A stretch of DNA of 64,000 bases from Flavobacterium johnsoniae UW101 (GTDB taxonomy: Bacteria; Bacteroidota; Bacteroidia; Flavobacteriales; Flavobacteriaceae), in the NCBI RefSeq assembly GCF_000016645.1, contig NC_009441.1:2604001-2668000 (forward strand), read 5' to 3'. A model generated the notes under the pieces. It did no database searches. It saw only the letters and a list, made by a program, of their open reading frames with translations, and was not told the DNA's origin. How positions within the stretch are numbered: position 1 is the first letter of the stretch; every line of letters begins with the position of its first letter. The position numbers and the translations under genes were made by a program. Below, piece after piece: positions 18,691 through 27,801 of the stretch.

Positions 18691-18834
18691 GTTAACCGCA
18701 AAGCACGCTAAGATATTTACTTTTCTTTGTAATGATAAACGCAAAGTTCGCAAAGCTGGATAGATAAAGCTTTGCGAACTTTGCGTTTTTGAGTGTACAG
18801 CTGATAAAAAAAACTCAGTACCCTTTGCGGTTAA
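18691..18834. repeat. Palindromic element, copy 2
   Basis: The same architecture as 15770-15911: ends TTAACCGCAAAG/CTTTGCGGTTAA and identical inner arms CGCAAAGTTCGCAAAGCT/AGCTTTGCGAACTTTGCG. The loop between the arms differs from copy 1, and so do the spacers between outer and inner arms. It begins 1 bp after the response regulator stop and ends 1-2 bp before the DUF1456 stop, so it completely fills the space between two convergent genes and may terminate both. Confidence 0.9.
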
Positions 18835-18835
18835 A

Positions 18836-19300
18836 TTATTTCTTATTCTTACCGTTTTTAAAAACCACTTTTTCTACAACAGCTGGTTTTCCATTTCCTT
18901 TTGGGAATGCTTTCTTTTTTGGTTTTCCGGCTGATGAACCTGATTTTGATGAACTTTGGTCACCTCTGTATTTTTCTGAATCTTTTGGAGCAGCTTTAAA
19001 TTCTGGTCTTTCTTTAGAAGTTTCTTTCTTCGGAATTTCTGATTTATGTTTAGCTAAAACATCATTAGGGTTTTTAGGATTTTCTTTAGTTCCTCTTAAA
19101 TGAATCACTAATCCGTTTAAGAAATTACGTAAAACCTGATCACCGCATTCCATATAGTTTGGATGATCTTCGGCTCTAAAAAAAGCACCTAATTCTGATT
19201 TCGAAATTCTAAAATCTACTAATTCTAAAATTTCAACTATCTGGTCATCACGGAGCATCAAAGCCACGCGAAGTTTTTTAAGTATATCGTTATTTGTCAT
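18836..19300 (-). CDS. DUF1456 family protein (YehS-like)
   Basis: A 154-residue protein. Residues 1-70 or so contain two DUF1456 repeats (NNDILKKLRVALMLRDDQIV and RISKSELGAFFRAEDHPNY), as in E. coli YehS. The C-terminal third is a Lys/Ser/Pro-rich tail (SSSKSGSSAGKPKKKAFPKG) that should be disordered and bind nucleic acid or acidic partners. I chose the ATG at 19300 (MTNNDILKKL) over a TTG at 19330, since the domain starts there. The biochemical role of the family is unknown. Confidence 0.88.
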   Translation of the reverse strand: MTNNDILKKLRVALMLRDDQIVEILELVDFRISKSELGAFFRAEDHPNYMECGDQVLRNFLNGLVIHLRGTKENPKNPNDVLAKHKSEIPKKETSKERPEFKAAPKDSEKYRGDQSSSKSGSSAGKPKKKAFPKGNGKPAVVEKVVFKNGKNKK

Positions 19301-19397
19301 AATTTTTTGTTTCAGGTTTTTTTGTTTCAAGTTTCAAGTTTTCCAATCTGAAACTACAACACCTCATTTATTTTTACAAAGGTAGTTTTTAAAATGA

Positions 19398-20432
19398 TTA
19401 AAATCTAGAATTGAAATCATTTAAAGTTGTAACCAATTTATCTAAATTTTCTTTAAGATGATTGGCTGTAATTACAATTCTATTTAATGGTTCGGCTTCT
19501 TTGGTGTATCTGAAACTGGCGATAATGATTTTTTCCTGCTTTAGTTTTTCTACCAATTCATTTGATAAAAGATAAATTAAAGGGTAGTTTTTATCAAATT
19601 TGATATTGTTGTTTTTAATTAAAATCGAATCAATATAATTTAAATTATCTAACAGTTTTTGATGCTGTATTTTATAAATTTCAGAAGCATCATAAATTGT
19701 TTGTACAAAAGCTGGATTCATTCCCGCAGCACTTGTAAAAGTTTCAATTTCTTTTATTTGTTGAATGAATTCAGAATCTGATGCAATAACACCGCCTGTT
19801 AATCCAAAAGCTTTTCCGAGAGACGAAACCAAGATTTTTCTTTTAATGGGAAAATCAATTGAGGAATAAATTCCAGAACCATTTTCGCCCACAATTCCTA
19901 ATGAATGTGATTCATCAATAACTAATGTAACTTCTTTATGATTTGAAATTTCTTTTAAGAAAGATAAATCAACAGCTTTAGTTTGAAATGAAGGAACACC
20001 ATCTGTCAAGATTGTAATTTTTTCTGGTTTTGAGTCTAATAAACGATCATTCAATTTTTCATTAATAAAAACAGGCAGACTATTTTCAATTTGAATAGCC
20101 GAATGAATTTCATTTAAATGATAAAAAACAGCTGTTTTCTTTTTTAATTTTTCTAAAACCAATTTTCCGGCCAGCATTCCCGAAGAAACGGTAACGGTGC
20201 TTTCTGAGCCTATGTGAGAAGCTAAAAACGTTTCGCCGGCATCATAAGCCGTTAATTGAATATTTGCGGTTCTGGAGCTTCCGTAAGTTGTTCCCCATTT
20301 TAAGATATTCTGAATAACCAAATCCTGAAATGCTGTGTTTGTTGGAAGTCCCAAATAGGCAGTTCCGCCAAAATACAAATACTGTTCTTGGTCAATTTCA
20401 ATAACTCGATCAGGAAATTTTTCGACTTTCAT
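19398..20432 (-). CDS. PLP-dependent aminotransferase class I/II (KBL/BioF-like)
   Basis: A 344-residue fold-type I PLP enzyme resembling alpha-oxoamine synthases. The PLP Schiff-base lysine is K207 in VSSLGKAFGLTGG; D173 and H176 in VIDESHSLGIVG contact the cofactor ring; GTTYGSSRTAN near residue 47-57 matches the substrate-binding glycine-rich segment. It is shorter than BioF or KBL (about 390-400 residues), so the reaction may differ. It starts 1 bp after the stop of the dipeptide epimerase gene and should be co-translated with it, which suggests a role in using amino acids released from murein peptides. That role is an inference. Confidence 0.85.
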   Translation of the reverse strand: MKVEKFPDRVIEIDQEQYLYFGGTAYLGLPTNTAFQDLVIQNILKWGTTYGSSRTANIQLTAYDAGETFLASHIGSESTVTVSSGMLAGKLVLEKLKKKTAVFYHLNEIHSAIQIENSLPVFINEKLNDRLLDSKPEKITILTDGVPSFQTKAVDLSFLKEISNHKEVTLVIDESHSLGIVGENGSGIYSSIDFPIKRKILVSSLGKAFGLTGGVIASDSEFIQQIKEIETFTSAAGMNPAFVQTIYDASEIYKIQHQKLLDNLNYIDSILIKNNNIKFDKNYPLIYLLSNELVEKLKQEKIIIASFRYTKEAEPLNRIVITANHLKENLDKLVTTLNDFNSRF

Positions 20433-20433
20433 T

Positions 20434-21444
20434 TTACAGCAGTGTAACTCCCGTTCCGTTTAAATTAGAATAACTTACAACACCGTCTTTTATGGTTACG
20501 CCCGTTGCAATATCTTCTGCCAAAAGTAACGCGCCGTCCATATCTACATAATCCAATTGAGGCAGTAAGTGAGCAATGGCAGAAATTCCGACAGTAGATT
20601 CGGTCATACAGCCCACCATTGTTCTTAATCCTAGTTTTTTTGCTTCTTCAATCATACGTTTTCCAGGTGTTAAACCGCCGCATTTTACGAGTTTTACATT
20701 CACACCATGAAAATGATTGAAACATTTTGCTACATCTTCTTCAATAATACAGCTTTCGTCTGCAATTACAGGAAGAACAGAATGTTTAAAAACTTCTTTA
20801 TGACCTTCCCAATTGTCGGCTTTCATAGGCTGTTCTAGAAATTCAACACCTAGTTTTTTTAGTTCAACCGAATTATTGATGGTTTCTTCAACTCCCCAGC
20901 CGCAGTTGGCATCGATTCTAAAAACGGCATTCGTGTGTTTTCGAAGCTCTTTTACAATTTCTATATCTTCTTTAGTTCCCAGTTTGATTTTATATATCGG
21001 CCAGGGAAGCTCCTGCATTTTAGAAACCATTTTATCGATAGAAGCAATTCCGATGGTGTAATCTGTCATTGGATTTCTTTCGGTTGTATAGTTCCATAAT
21101 TCGTAAAGTTTTTTGCCTTTTTTGCGGGCATACAAATCATTGTAAGCAAGGTCTAATGCGCACAAAGCAAACATATCATTTTTTAGATATGGATGAATTT
21201 TAGCCCAAAATACATCGGGTGTTTCATTCTCTGTATCTTCAATAATGCTTCTTATTTTTTCTAAATCCTGCATCATCATCGGAACTGTGATGTTGTAATA
21301 CGGGTTTGATGTAGCTTCTCCAAAACCCGAAAATCCTTCACTTTGAAGTTCAACAATCAGCGAAGGCTGAAAATCAATTGATTCTCTTGAAATGGTAAAA
21401 GTATGTTTTAGTTTGAGATTGTATTCTCTTAAAATAAGTTTCAT
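20434..21444 (-). CDS. Dipeptide epimerase (L-Ala-D/L-Glu epimerase type, enolase superfamily)
   Basis: A 336-residue enolase-superfamily protein of the muconate-lactonising subgroup. The barrel shows the catalytic lysine pair in YKIKLGTK (K152, K154), metal ligands D178 (FRIDANCGW), E204 (FLEQPM) and D229 (IADESC), and the second base lysine in NVKLVKCGG (K251). The characteristic family reaction is epimerisation of L-Ala-D-Glu from murein to L-Ala-L-Glu; other dipeptide specificities occur in the group. It is followed directly by the PLP enzyme. Confidence 0.9.
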   Translation of the reverse strand: MKLILREYNLKLKHTFTISRESIDFQPSLIVELQSEGFSGFGEATSNPYYNITVPMMMQDLEKIRSIIEDTENETPDVFWAKIHPYLKNDMFALCALDLAYNDLYARKKGKKLYELWNYTTERNPMTDYTIGIASIDKMVSKMQELPWPIYKIKLGTKEDIEIVKELRKHTNAVFRIDANCGWGVEETINNSVELKKLGVEFLEQPMKADNWEGHKEVFKHSVLPVIADESCIIEEDVAKCFNHFHGVNVKLVKCGGLTPGKRMIEEAKKLGLRTMVGCMTESTVGISAIAHLLPQLDYVDMDGALLLAEDIATGVTIKDGVVSYSNLNGTGVTLL

Positions 21445-21484
21445 GGTTTAATGCTTGTTTTTTGTTTTTTTGAAAAATAGAATT

Positions 21485-22714
21485 CTAACTCTTTTTTATA
21501 GACATTTTTACGCCAATGCCTGTTTGTAAATCTGGTGCATTATCTAAATTTAAATCTTCCCGAAGATACACAAAATAAGAAAATCGCTTCGTAGAATAAG
21601 TACAAATTGCGCTCCATCCTTCTAAATCTTCATATAAATGGGAAATTGTTTTCTGCCAATGCGTATTTACCCTTTCTCCGGTTAAAACAATATAATCTAT
21701 GTCGCTTTTTTTATTATAAGAATTTTGGAAATTGTAATTGATTCCATAAGAAATGTGATTGCTGTTCCTAAGTTTTACTTTGTAATTAATCAAACCTTCA
21801 AAACTGCATAAAAAATCCTGATTACTGAGATTTACGCCATTTCCGTATTCAAAAATATGCTGGCGTAAAACTCCGGCACTTAAACCAAAACTTAGAATAT
21901 TTTTATCTTTAATAATCATTTTTTTTATGATAGAAGATGAAATTCCAAAATCGGCAGCAGGATTGTATCTCGAAGTATTAATGCCTAACTGCGCTCCAAA
22001 ATTTAGATAAATATGATGTTTTTCATTCATTTCCAGTTTTGGATAATAAGTATAATTAATATCAACTCCCGGAATTGTAAAATTATTGTTGTCCATTTTT
22101 AGAACCTTTCCGTTCTCATCTTTATATACTATTCCGGCTTTGTTTATACCATAATGATATCTTGAAAACGGGTCTTTTCCGCCGGCAATATTGCGATGAA
22201 ACCACTCGATCGATTCATCAGAAGTAAAAACCGAAAAAGGATATTTACCTCGGTCCAGTGAGTTGGCACGAAGAATGAAATTGAGTTCATGATTAACGGT
22301 AAGCGGTAATGTAAAATTGAATCGGTAGGATCGAATAACACCATCGGCCTCAAACTCTTTGATTTTAGAAGGAGATTTATTTAAGTCAAAAGCAAATTCA
22401 CGAACGTGCCATGGAAGATTTTTGGAATTTTCCCGATCAACAGGATCTGTTAATTCGTATGATTTTACATAAGGCAATACGACATTTCCACTCGAAACTT
22501 CAAATGAAAAGGAATATTTTTCAGTATTCCGAACATTGAAATTATGATTTAATCTCGAAATGTAAATTCCAAAAGGATGTGTTGAAAGTGTATTGGGTTT
22601 TATGATATCAGATGAATTTTCCAATTCTTCATTCCAAAAATCAGCTTTGTTTGATTGTGCTGCAGAAAAACAATTGACAAGTAAAAAGAGAAAAAAGAGT
22701 AAATGATATTTCAT
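21485..22714 (-). CDS. Hypothetical secreted or outer-membrane beta-barrel protein
   Basis: A 409-residue protein with a signal peptide (MKYHLLFFLFLLVNCFSAAQ). The C-terminal two thirds alternates hydrophobic and polar residues in strands such as HHIYLNFGAQLGINTS, KNILSFGLSAGVL, HISYGINYNFQNSY and FSYFVYLREDLNL, and it ends in TGIGVKMSIKKS, all consistent with an outer-membrane barrel. No named family was recognised. It lies 40 bp upstream of the epimerase gene on the same strand, so it could be the first gene of a three-gene operon, perhaps importing peptides; that is inference only. Confidence 0.72.
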   Translation of the reverse strand: MKYHLLFFLFLLVNCFSAAQSNKADFWNEELENSSDIIKPNTLSTHPFGIYISRLNHNFNVRNTEKYSFSFEVSSGNVVLPYVKSYELTDPVDRENSKNLPWHVREFAFDLNKSPSKIKEFEADGVIRSYRFNFTLPLTVNHELNFILRANSLDRGKYPFSVFTSDESIEWFHRNIAGGKDPFSRYHYGINKAGIVYKDENGKVLKMDNNNFTIPGVDINYTYYPKLEMNEKHHIYLNFGAQLGINTSRYNPAADFGISSSIIKKMIIKDKNILSFGLSAGVLRQHIFEYGNGVNLSNQDFLCSFEGLINYKVKLRNSNHISYGINYNFQNSYNKKSDIDYIVLTGERVNTHWQKTISHLYEDLEGWSAICTYSTKRFSYFVYLREDLNLDNAPDLQTGIGVKMSIKKS

Positions 22715-22816
22715 TTCAGATTTTAAAAATTTTGATAAATCTAATAAATTTTAAAAAGATTAGATTGGTTAATTTTTAAAAAATGAAATGTTTTTAACTT
22801 TTTTAAAATAAGCTTT

Positions 22817-24808
22817 TTAAGGTAATTGTTCCTGTAGTTTTTTAATGTCGTCACGAAGCTTGGCAGCCTGCATAAAGTCTAATTCTTTTGCTGCTTTTTC
22901 CATAGATTTTCGTTTCTCGCGAATTAGTTTTTCCAGATCAGCTTTTGATAAATAAGCTGTTTCCGGTTCGGCTGCAGCAGGCAGTGTGTGACCTAATTCG
23001 TATTCTACCAAAGGATTTTTGGTAAATGCGCTGTCGATTTTTTTATTTAAAGCCTGAGGCGTTATATTATTTTCAACGTTAAAATTAATTTGTTTTGTTC
23101 TGCGATAATTGGTTTCGTCAATTGTTCTCTGCATACTGGCTGTAATTTTATCAGCATACATAATTGCTTTACCATTTAAGTTACGTGCAGCACGACCAAT
23201 AGTTTGGGTTAAAGAACGATGATTTCTTAAGAAACCTTCTTTATCAGCGTCTAAAATAGCAACAAGAGAAACCTCCGGCAAATCTAAACCTTCACGAAGT
23301 AAGTTAACACCAATTAAAACATCAAAAATACCTTTTCGTAAATCCTGCATGATTTCGATACGTTCTAAAGTATCTACTTCAGAATGGATGTAACGACAGC
23401 GAATGCTGACTTTTGTTAGATATTTAGCTAATTCTTCGGCCATTCTTTTGGTTAAAGTAGTTACTAAAACTCTTTCGTCTAATTCGCATCGAACCTGAAT
23501 TTCCTCAATTAAATCATCAATTTGATTTAAACTCGGACGAACTTCGATAACTGGATCTAACAGTCCAGTTGGTCGAATAATCTGTTCGACATAAATACCA
23601 TCCGATTTTTGTAGTTCATAATCGGCAGGAGTTGCAGAAACGTAAATTACCTGATTTTGCAATGCTTCAAACTCTTCAAATTTCAAAGGTCGGTTGTCCA
23701 TTGCAGCTGGTAATCTAAAACCATATTCAACAAGATTTTCTTTACGGCTGCGATCGCCTCCATACATGGCATGAACTTGGGAAACGGTTACGTGGCTTTC
23801 ATCAACAACCATTAAATAATCACTTGGAAAATAATCCAGAAGACAGAAAGGTCTGGTTCCGGCTTGTCTTCCGTCAAGATAGCGTGAGTAATTTTCAATT
23901 CCGGAACAATATCCTAATTCGCGAATCATTTCTAAATCGAAATTGGTTCTTTCTTCCAGACGTTTGGCTTCTAAATGTTTGCCTATTTCTTTAAAATAAT
24001 CTACTTGTTTTACTAAATCCTGCTGAATTTCCCAGATTGCACCTTGTAAAACTTCTGGAGAAGTCACAAACATATTGGCGGGGTAAATAGTCAGCCTTTT
24101 AAATTTTTCAATAACCTGCGAAGTCTTGGCGTCAAAAGATTCTATTTCTTCGATTTCATCACCAAAAAAGTGAACTCTGTAAGCATCATCTGCATAACTT
24201 GGATAGATTTCAACTGTATCACCTTTAATTCTAAAAGTTCCCGGATTAAAATCAGCTTCAGTTCTGGCATATAAACTCTGCACCAGACTGTGAAGTAATT
24301 TGGTTCTTGAAATAACCTGATCTCGGGTAATTTCGATTACATTCTTTTTAAATTCGACAGGGTTTCCAATACCGTATAAACAAGAAACCGATGCAACAAC
24401 CAAAACATCACGACGTCCTGAAAGAAGGGAAGAAGTAGTGCTTAAACGCATCTTTTCGAGCTCTTCATTGATAGATAAATCTTTTTCAATAAAAACTCCC
24501 GTTACGGGCATAAAAGCTTCTGGCTGATAATAGTCGTAGTAAGAAACGAAGTATTCAACGGCATTATTTGGAAAAAACTGTTTGAATTCTGAATACAGCT
24601 GCGCCGCCAAAGTTTTGTTGTGTGCCAAAACCAGTGTAGGGCGCTGTACTTCCTGAATAACATTTGCTACAGTAAAAGTTTTACCAGATCCTGTAACTCC
24701 TAATAAAGTTTGATATTTTTCTCCGTCGACTACACCCTGCGCCAGTTTTTGTATGGCTTGAGGCTGATCTCCTTTTGGACTATAATCTGAAGTTACTTGG
24801 AAACTCAT
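22817..24808 (-). CDS. uvrB: Excinuclease ABC subunit B
   Basis: A 663-residue nucleotide excision repair helicase-like subunit that loads onto damage with UvrA and recruits UvrC. Walker A is GVTGSGKTF near residue 39; the damage-probing beta-hairpin region is YFVSYYDYYQPEAF; DEXX motif VVDESHVTV; helicase motif IGRAARNLNGKAI; and the UVR coiled-coil ends the protein (KRKSMEKAAKELDFMQAAKL). Length and order of domains are typical. The neighbouring genes are unrelated. Confidence 0.97.
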   Translation of the reverse strand: MSFQVTSDYSPKGDQPQAIQKLAQGVVDGEKYQTLLGVTGSGKTFTVANVIQEVQRPTLVLAHNKTLAAQLYSEFKQFFPNNAVEYFVSYYDYYQPEAFMPVTGVFIEKDLSINEELEKMRLSTTSSLLSGRRDVLVVASVSCLYGIGNPVEFKKNVIEITRDQVISRTKLLHSLVQSLYARTEADFNPGTFRIKGDTVEIYPSYADDAYRVHFFGDEIEEIESFDAKTSQVIEKFKRLTIYPANMFVTSPEVLQGAIWEIQQDLVKQVDYFKEIGKHLEAKRLEERTNFDLEMIRELGYCSGIENYSRYLDGRQAGTRPFCLLDYFPSDYLMVVDESHVTVSQVHAMYGGDRSRKENLVEYGFRLPAAMDNRPLKFEEFEALQNQVIYVSATPADYELQKSDGIYVEQIIRPTGLLDPVIEVRPSLNQIDDLIEEIQVRCELDERVLVTTLTKRMAEELAKYLTKVSIRCRYIHSEVDTLERIEIMQDLRKGIFDVLIGVNLLREGLDLPEVSLVAILDADKEGFLRNHRSLTQTIGRAARNLNGKAIMYADKITASMQRTIDETNYRRTKQINFNVENNITPQALNKKIDSAFTKNPLVEYELGHTLPAAAEPETAYLSKADLEKLIREKRKSMEKAAKELDFMQAAKLRDDIKKLQEQLP

Positions 24809-24855
24809 TTGTTACTGATGAAAAATTAGTTTTGTAAAGATACAAAGTTTGGATG

Positions 24856-25794
24856 CTATTCTAAAAAATTAATAACGGCATCATTTGTAATTTTAGGCTG
24901 ATCGATTGTTAAAAAATGCCCTGCATCTTTTATGATTTTTGTTTTGCTGTTTGCTAAATATTTTTGTGCACGTTCTAAACTTTCTTCTGAATTAATAACG
25001 TCTTTATCGCCAATTATAACCAAAACCGGATTTTGTATTAATAAAAGTTCTTTATCTGAAAAAGGATGCATTTTAAGCATACTAGAGTTTGATTTTGCAT
25101 ATTTATTGGCCAGATAAAATTGTCTTTTATAAACTGGACTTATTTTTTCGGGATGAGTTGAAAATGTAGAAAGTGTTTTTCCGAATTTTTTTTCACTAGG
25201 AAAAAGTTTCAGCATTAAAGCAGAAGTTGTTTTGCCGACTTTATCAATAAATTTGAATGTCTGCGCCGGACTCAATAGAACAATTTTATCAATTGAATTT
25301 GGTTTTTGAGTGGCTAATAAGGTTGCGATCCAGCCGCCTCTTGATGCGCCTATAATGTCAAATTTCTTGAGTTTGTAATAGCTGAAAATTTCGTTGTAAT
25401 AAACCAGAATATCTTCTGATGAAAGTGGTTTTGCCGTTAAGTGCGATTTATTGGGTTCCATTATAAAATCGATAGCATAAATGCGATGATTTTTGGCTAA
25501 AACCTTAATGTTTGGATACCACATTGTAGAGCTGGCATCCATTCCATGTAGTAATACTAAATCTTTTCCGTTTTTTGGACCTGCAATGATTACATGAGCT
25601 GTTCCAAAACTGGTTTTGACATCTTCTTCAGTATATGGAATTTCCCAAAGTTTTAAGGACTTGTTATAAGCGGTTTGGTATTTTTGTTCTTCGCTTTTAG
25701 TTTTAAAAACATAATCTTCAAATTTTGCTTTTTTGGAAGCGCAGCTTGTGACTAAGAATAATACAATAAATAGGCGGGAATATAGTTTTAGCAT
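24856..25794 (-). CDS. Alpha/beta hydrolase lipoprotein
   Basis: A 312-residue protein with a lipobox (LVTSC, Cys18), so it is probably attached to a membrane on the periplasmic side. The alpha/beta hydrolase core has the oxyanion HG in LLHGMDASS, the nucleophile S151 in IGASRGGWIA, the acid near D263-D265 in IIGDKDVI and H293 in DAGHFLTID. The substrate is unknown. It lies 47 bp upstream of uvrB on the same strand. Confidence 0.87.
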   Translation of the reverse strand: MLKLYSRLFIVLFLVTSCASKKAKFEDYVFKTKSEEQKYQTAYNKSLKLWEIPYTEEDVKTSFGTAHVIIAGPKNGKDLVLLHGMDASSTMWYPNIKVLAKNHRIYAIDFIMEPNKSHLTAKPLSSEDILVYYNEIFSYYKLKKFDIIGASRGGWIATLLATQKPNSIDKIVLLSPAQTFKFIDKVGKTTSALMLKLFPSEKKFGKTLSTFSTHPEKISPVYKRQFYLANKYAKSNSSMLKMHPFSDKELLLIQNPVLVIIGDKDVINSEESLERAQKYLANSKTKIIKDAGHFLTIDQPKITNDAVINFLE

Positions 25795-25880
25795 GGTGAT
25801 AAAATTCTGATTTTAACTTTAAAGTTACGATTATCGTAAGCGATTAATGTATCAGAATTTTATTTTAAAGTATCATAATT

Positions 25881-26117
25881 TTAAGATTGTTCTCTTTTTG
25901 ATGTCAAATAATACACTTGCACCAAAGCTAAAATAGCATTTGGAATAATTACAGGTAAAAGCCATTGGTTTACATCTCTATAATCATTTAAAAAAATACC
26001 ATAGATAACAAAACAAATACAGCCAAACATATTAATGAATCGAATGGTTCTGAGGTTTTTCAGCATAAAACCACCTACAATAAAAACAGATGCGAGATAA
26101 CCTATATATTCTGCCAT
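25881..26117 (-). CDS. Small membrane protein (YgjV-like)
   Basis: A 78-residue protein with three hydrophobic segments (about 4-20, 27-43 and 52-70), LKNLRTIRFINMFGCICFV and a C-terminal QVYYLTSKREQ. It resembles the YgjV family and half-transporter-like proteins of three helices. The activity is unknown. A weak inverted repeat (TCTGATTTT arms) lies at 25802-25861, after the stop. Confidence 0.72.
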   Translation of the reverse strand: MAEYIGYLASVFIVGGFMLKNLRTIRFINMFGCICFVIYGIFLNDYRDVNQWLLPVIIPNAILALVQVYYLTSKREQS

Positions 26118-26225
26118 AATCTTGATTTTAAATAGTTGATACTAAATGTAGCAAAACCAAATTATAAAATCAATATTTTGTATTGAAAATCAAGTGTTTG
26201 GGTTTAGGGGGTGTATAAAATATAA

Positions 26226-26528
26226 TTATACTTTTTTAGGATTTCGACTCGTATGTCGAATTCTTAATATGTGAATCTCTTTAGGTGTAATTTTATAAGT
26301 TATTCTATAACTATAAACTTCATAAGCACGATAAGTTCCATCATTAGAAGTTTTCATTTCGTCCAGTTCATAAATTTCCCAGCTGGTACTTAAAATAGTT
26401 ACAGAATTGTAAATGGTATCGATTACTTTGTTCGGAATATTTCTGCTTTTAGTTTCTTTAAATAAATAGAAGTAAATTTTTTCAAGTTGATTTTGAGCAG
26501 TTTTTGACCAAATTATTTCTTTTTCCAT
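26226..26528 (-). CDS. RelE/ParE family toxin
   Basis: A 100-residue protein: MEKEIIWSKTAQNQLEKIYF, then KSRNIPNKVIDTIYNSVTIL and the C-terminal beta strands TYRAYEVYSYRITYKI and IHILRIRHTSRNP. This arrangement, with Arg and His in the last strands, is that of the ParE/RelE toxin fold. ParE-type members inhibit gyrase and RelE-type members cut mRNA; the sequence alone does not say which. Its start overlaps the antitoxin gene by 16 bp. Confidence 0.88.
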   Translation of the reverse strand: MEKEIIWSKTAQNQLEKIYFYLFKETKSRNIPNKVIDTIYNSVTILSTSWEIYELDEMKTSNDGTYRAYEVYSYRITYKITPKEIHILRIRHTSRNPKKV

Positions 26529-26746
26529 TGCTCAATTTTACTCTTAACTTCATTATGGGAATAATAGTTACCACTTTGAATGTCTTCTTCGGCAACTTTT
26601 AAATCTTCATTATACTGTTCTGAATAAATTTTAGGAGAAGAAGTTTTACGGCTGTCCAAAATTGTTTTTAATGCTGATAAAAATGTATCATCATCAATCT
26701 TTTCAATTTCAGAAATTAGAATATTTTTAAGCTCAAGAGTGTTCAT
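26513..26746 (-). CDS. Antitoxin of the RelE/ParE module
   Basis: A 77-residue acidic protein that precedes the toxin and overlaps it by 16 bp, the standard type II order. The N-terminal helical part (LKNILISEIEKIDDDTFLSA) is probably the DNA-binding/dimer part and the C-terminal NEVKSKIEQWKKK wraps the toxin. It belongs to a small antitoxin type widespread in Bacteroidota. The complex probably represses its own promoter. Confidence 0.85.
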   Translation of the reverse strand: MNTLELKNILISEIEKIDDDTFLSALKTILDSRKTSSPKIYSEQYNEDLKVAEEDIQSGNYYSHNEVKSKIEQWKKK

Positions 26747-26804
26747 AATTGAATAATTTCATCGAAGTTACAAAACAAAACCTAATATAAGCGTTTTGAA
26801 ATTC

Positions 26805-27755
26805 TTAAAATTTCCAAGACTTTTGTTCCGTATTGTTTAAAAAGCTCCATGCCACAATGCGGCTGTTTTTCTGTCCTTGTGACATTTCAATTGTTTTAAC
26901 TGAAACGGCATTTACCTTTTTTAGGGTTTTATATATAGAGGAAAGATTTTCTTTTTTAGAAACCAATGTTGTAAACCACAAAACTTGCGAAGCATATTTG
27001 ACACTTTCATAAATCATTTGTGTAATGAAGCCAATTTCACCTCCATTGCACCACAATTCTGCATTTTGACCTCCAAAGTTTAGAACAGGATTTGTGTTTT
27101 TCTTTTCTTTTGGATTTAAATTCGAAACTTTTCTGGAAGTGCTTTTGTTTGCTTCTTCTGCCGATGCATGAAAAGGCGGATTACACATAGTGAATGTAAA
27201 ACGATCTTCGGGAATTATAATGTTTTTGAAAATAAACCGAGGTTCTGTCTGCTGTTGTAAACTTACAGCATCAATTAATCTTGGGTTTGCTTCGATAATT
27301 TTGCTGGCATTTTCAATCGAGGTTTTGTAAATGTCTGTTGCAACAAAACTCCAATTATAAATAGAATTTCCTAATATCGGATAGATTAAATTGGCACCTG
27401 TTCCTATATCAAGTCCCATAACAGAATTGCCTTCTGGAATTTTTCCATTATTTGTTTCTGCTAATAAATCTGCTAGATAGTGAATATAATCAGCGCGTCC
27501 GGGAATGGGCGGGCAGAGGTAATTTTTAGGAATATCCCAGTTTTGAATATCATAATAAGTTTGCAGTAAAGCTTTATTTAAAGTTTTTACAGCAAGCGGA
27601 TTACTGAAATCAACGGTTTCGATTCCGTGTTTGTTTATTGAAATAAAAGCCTTTAATTCGGGACAATTAGAAATAAGAAGTTCAAAATCATATCGGGAAC
27701 GATGAAGATTTCTAGGATGTAAATTGTCTTTTTGAGAATTGTTTTCTGCTTTCAT
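26805..27755 (-). CDS. rlmF: 23S rRNA (adenine(1618)-N6)-methyltransferase
   Basis: A 316-residue SAM-dependent methyltransferase that methylates A1618 of 23S rRNA. It starts with the family segment HPRNLHRSRYDFELLI. The SAM-binding loop is VMGLDIGTGANLIYPI and the N6-adenine catalytic motif is MCNPPFHAS (NPPF). The C-terminal half, with EIGFITQMIYES and WFTTLVSKKENL, matches RlmF. A -7 box TATCTTTG lies on the minus strand at 27773-27780, 17 bp upstream. Confidence 0.94.
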   Translation of the reverse strand: MKAENNSQKDNLHPRNLHRSRYDFELLISNCPELKAFISINKHGIETVDFSNPLAVKTLNKALLQTYYDIQNWDIPKNYLCPPIPGRADYIHYLADLLAETNNGKIPEGNSVMGLDIGTGANLIYPILGNSIYNWSFVATDIYKTSIENASKIIEANPRLIDAVSLQQQTEPRFIFKNIIIPEDRFTFTMCNPPFHASAEEANKSTSRKVSNLNPKEKKNTNPVLNFGGQNAELWCNGGEIGFITQMIYESVKYASQVLWFTTLVSKKENLSSIYKTLKKVNAVSVKTIEMSQGQKNSRIVAWSFLNNTEQKSWKF

Positions 27756-27772
27756 TTAGATTTATTTCAGTG

Positions 27773-27780
27773 CAAAGATA
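27773..27780 (-). promoter_or_regulatory. -7 box of rlmF
   Basis: TATCTTTG on the minus strand fits TAnnTTTG and ends 17 bp before the rlmF ATG. REP-like palindromes begin 22 bp upstream of it. Confidence 0.5.
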
Positions 27781-27801
27781 GATATTCCTTTTTTCAAGAA
27801 A

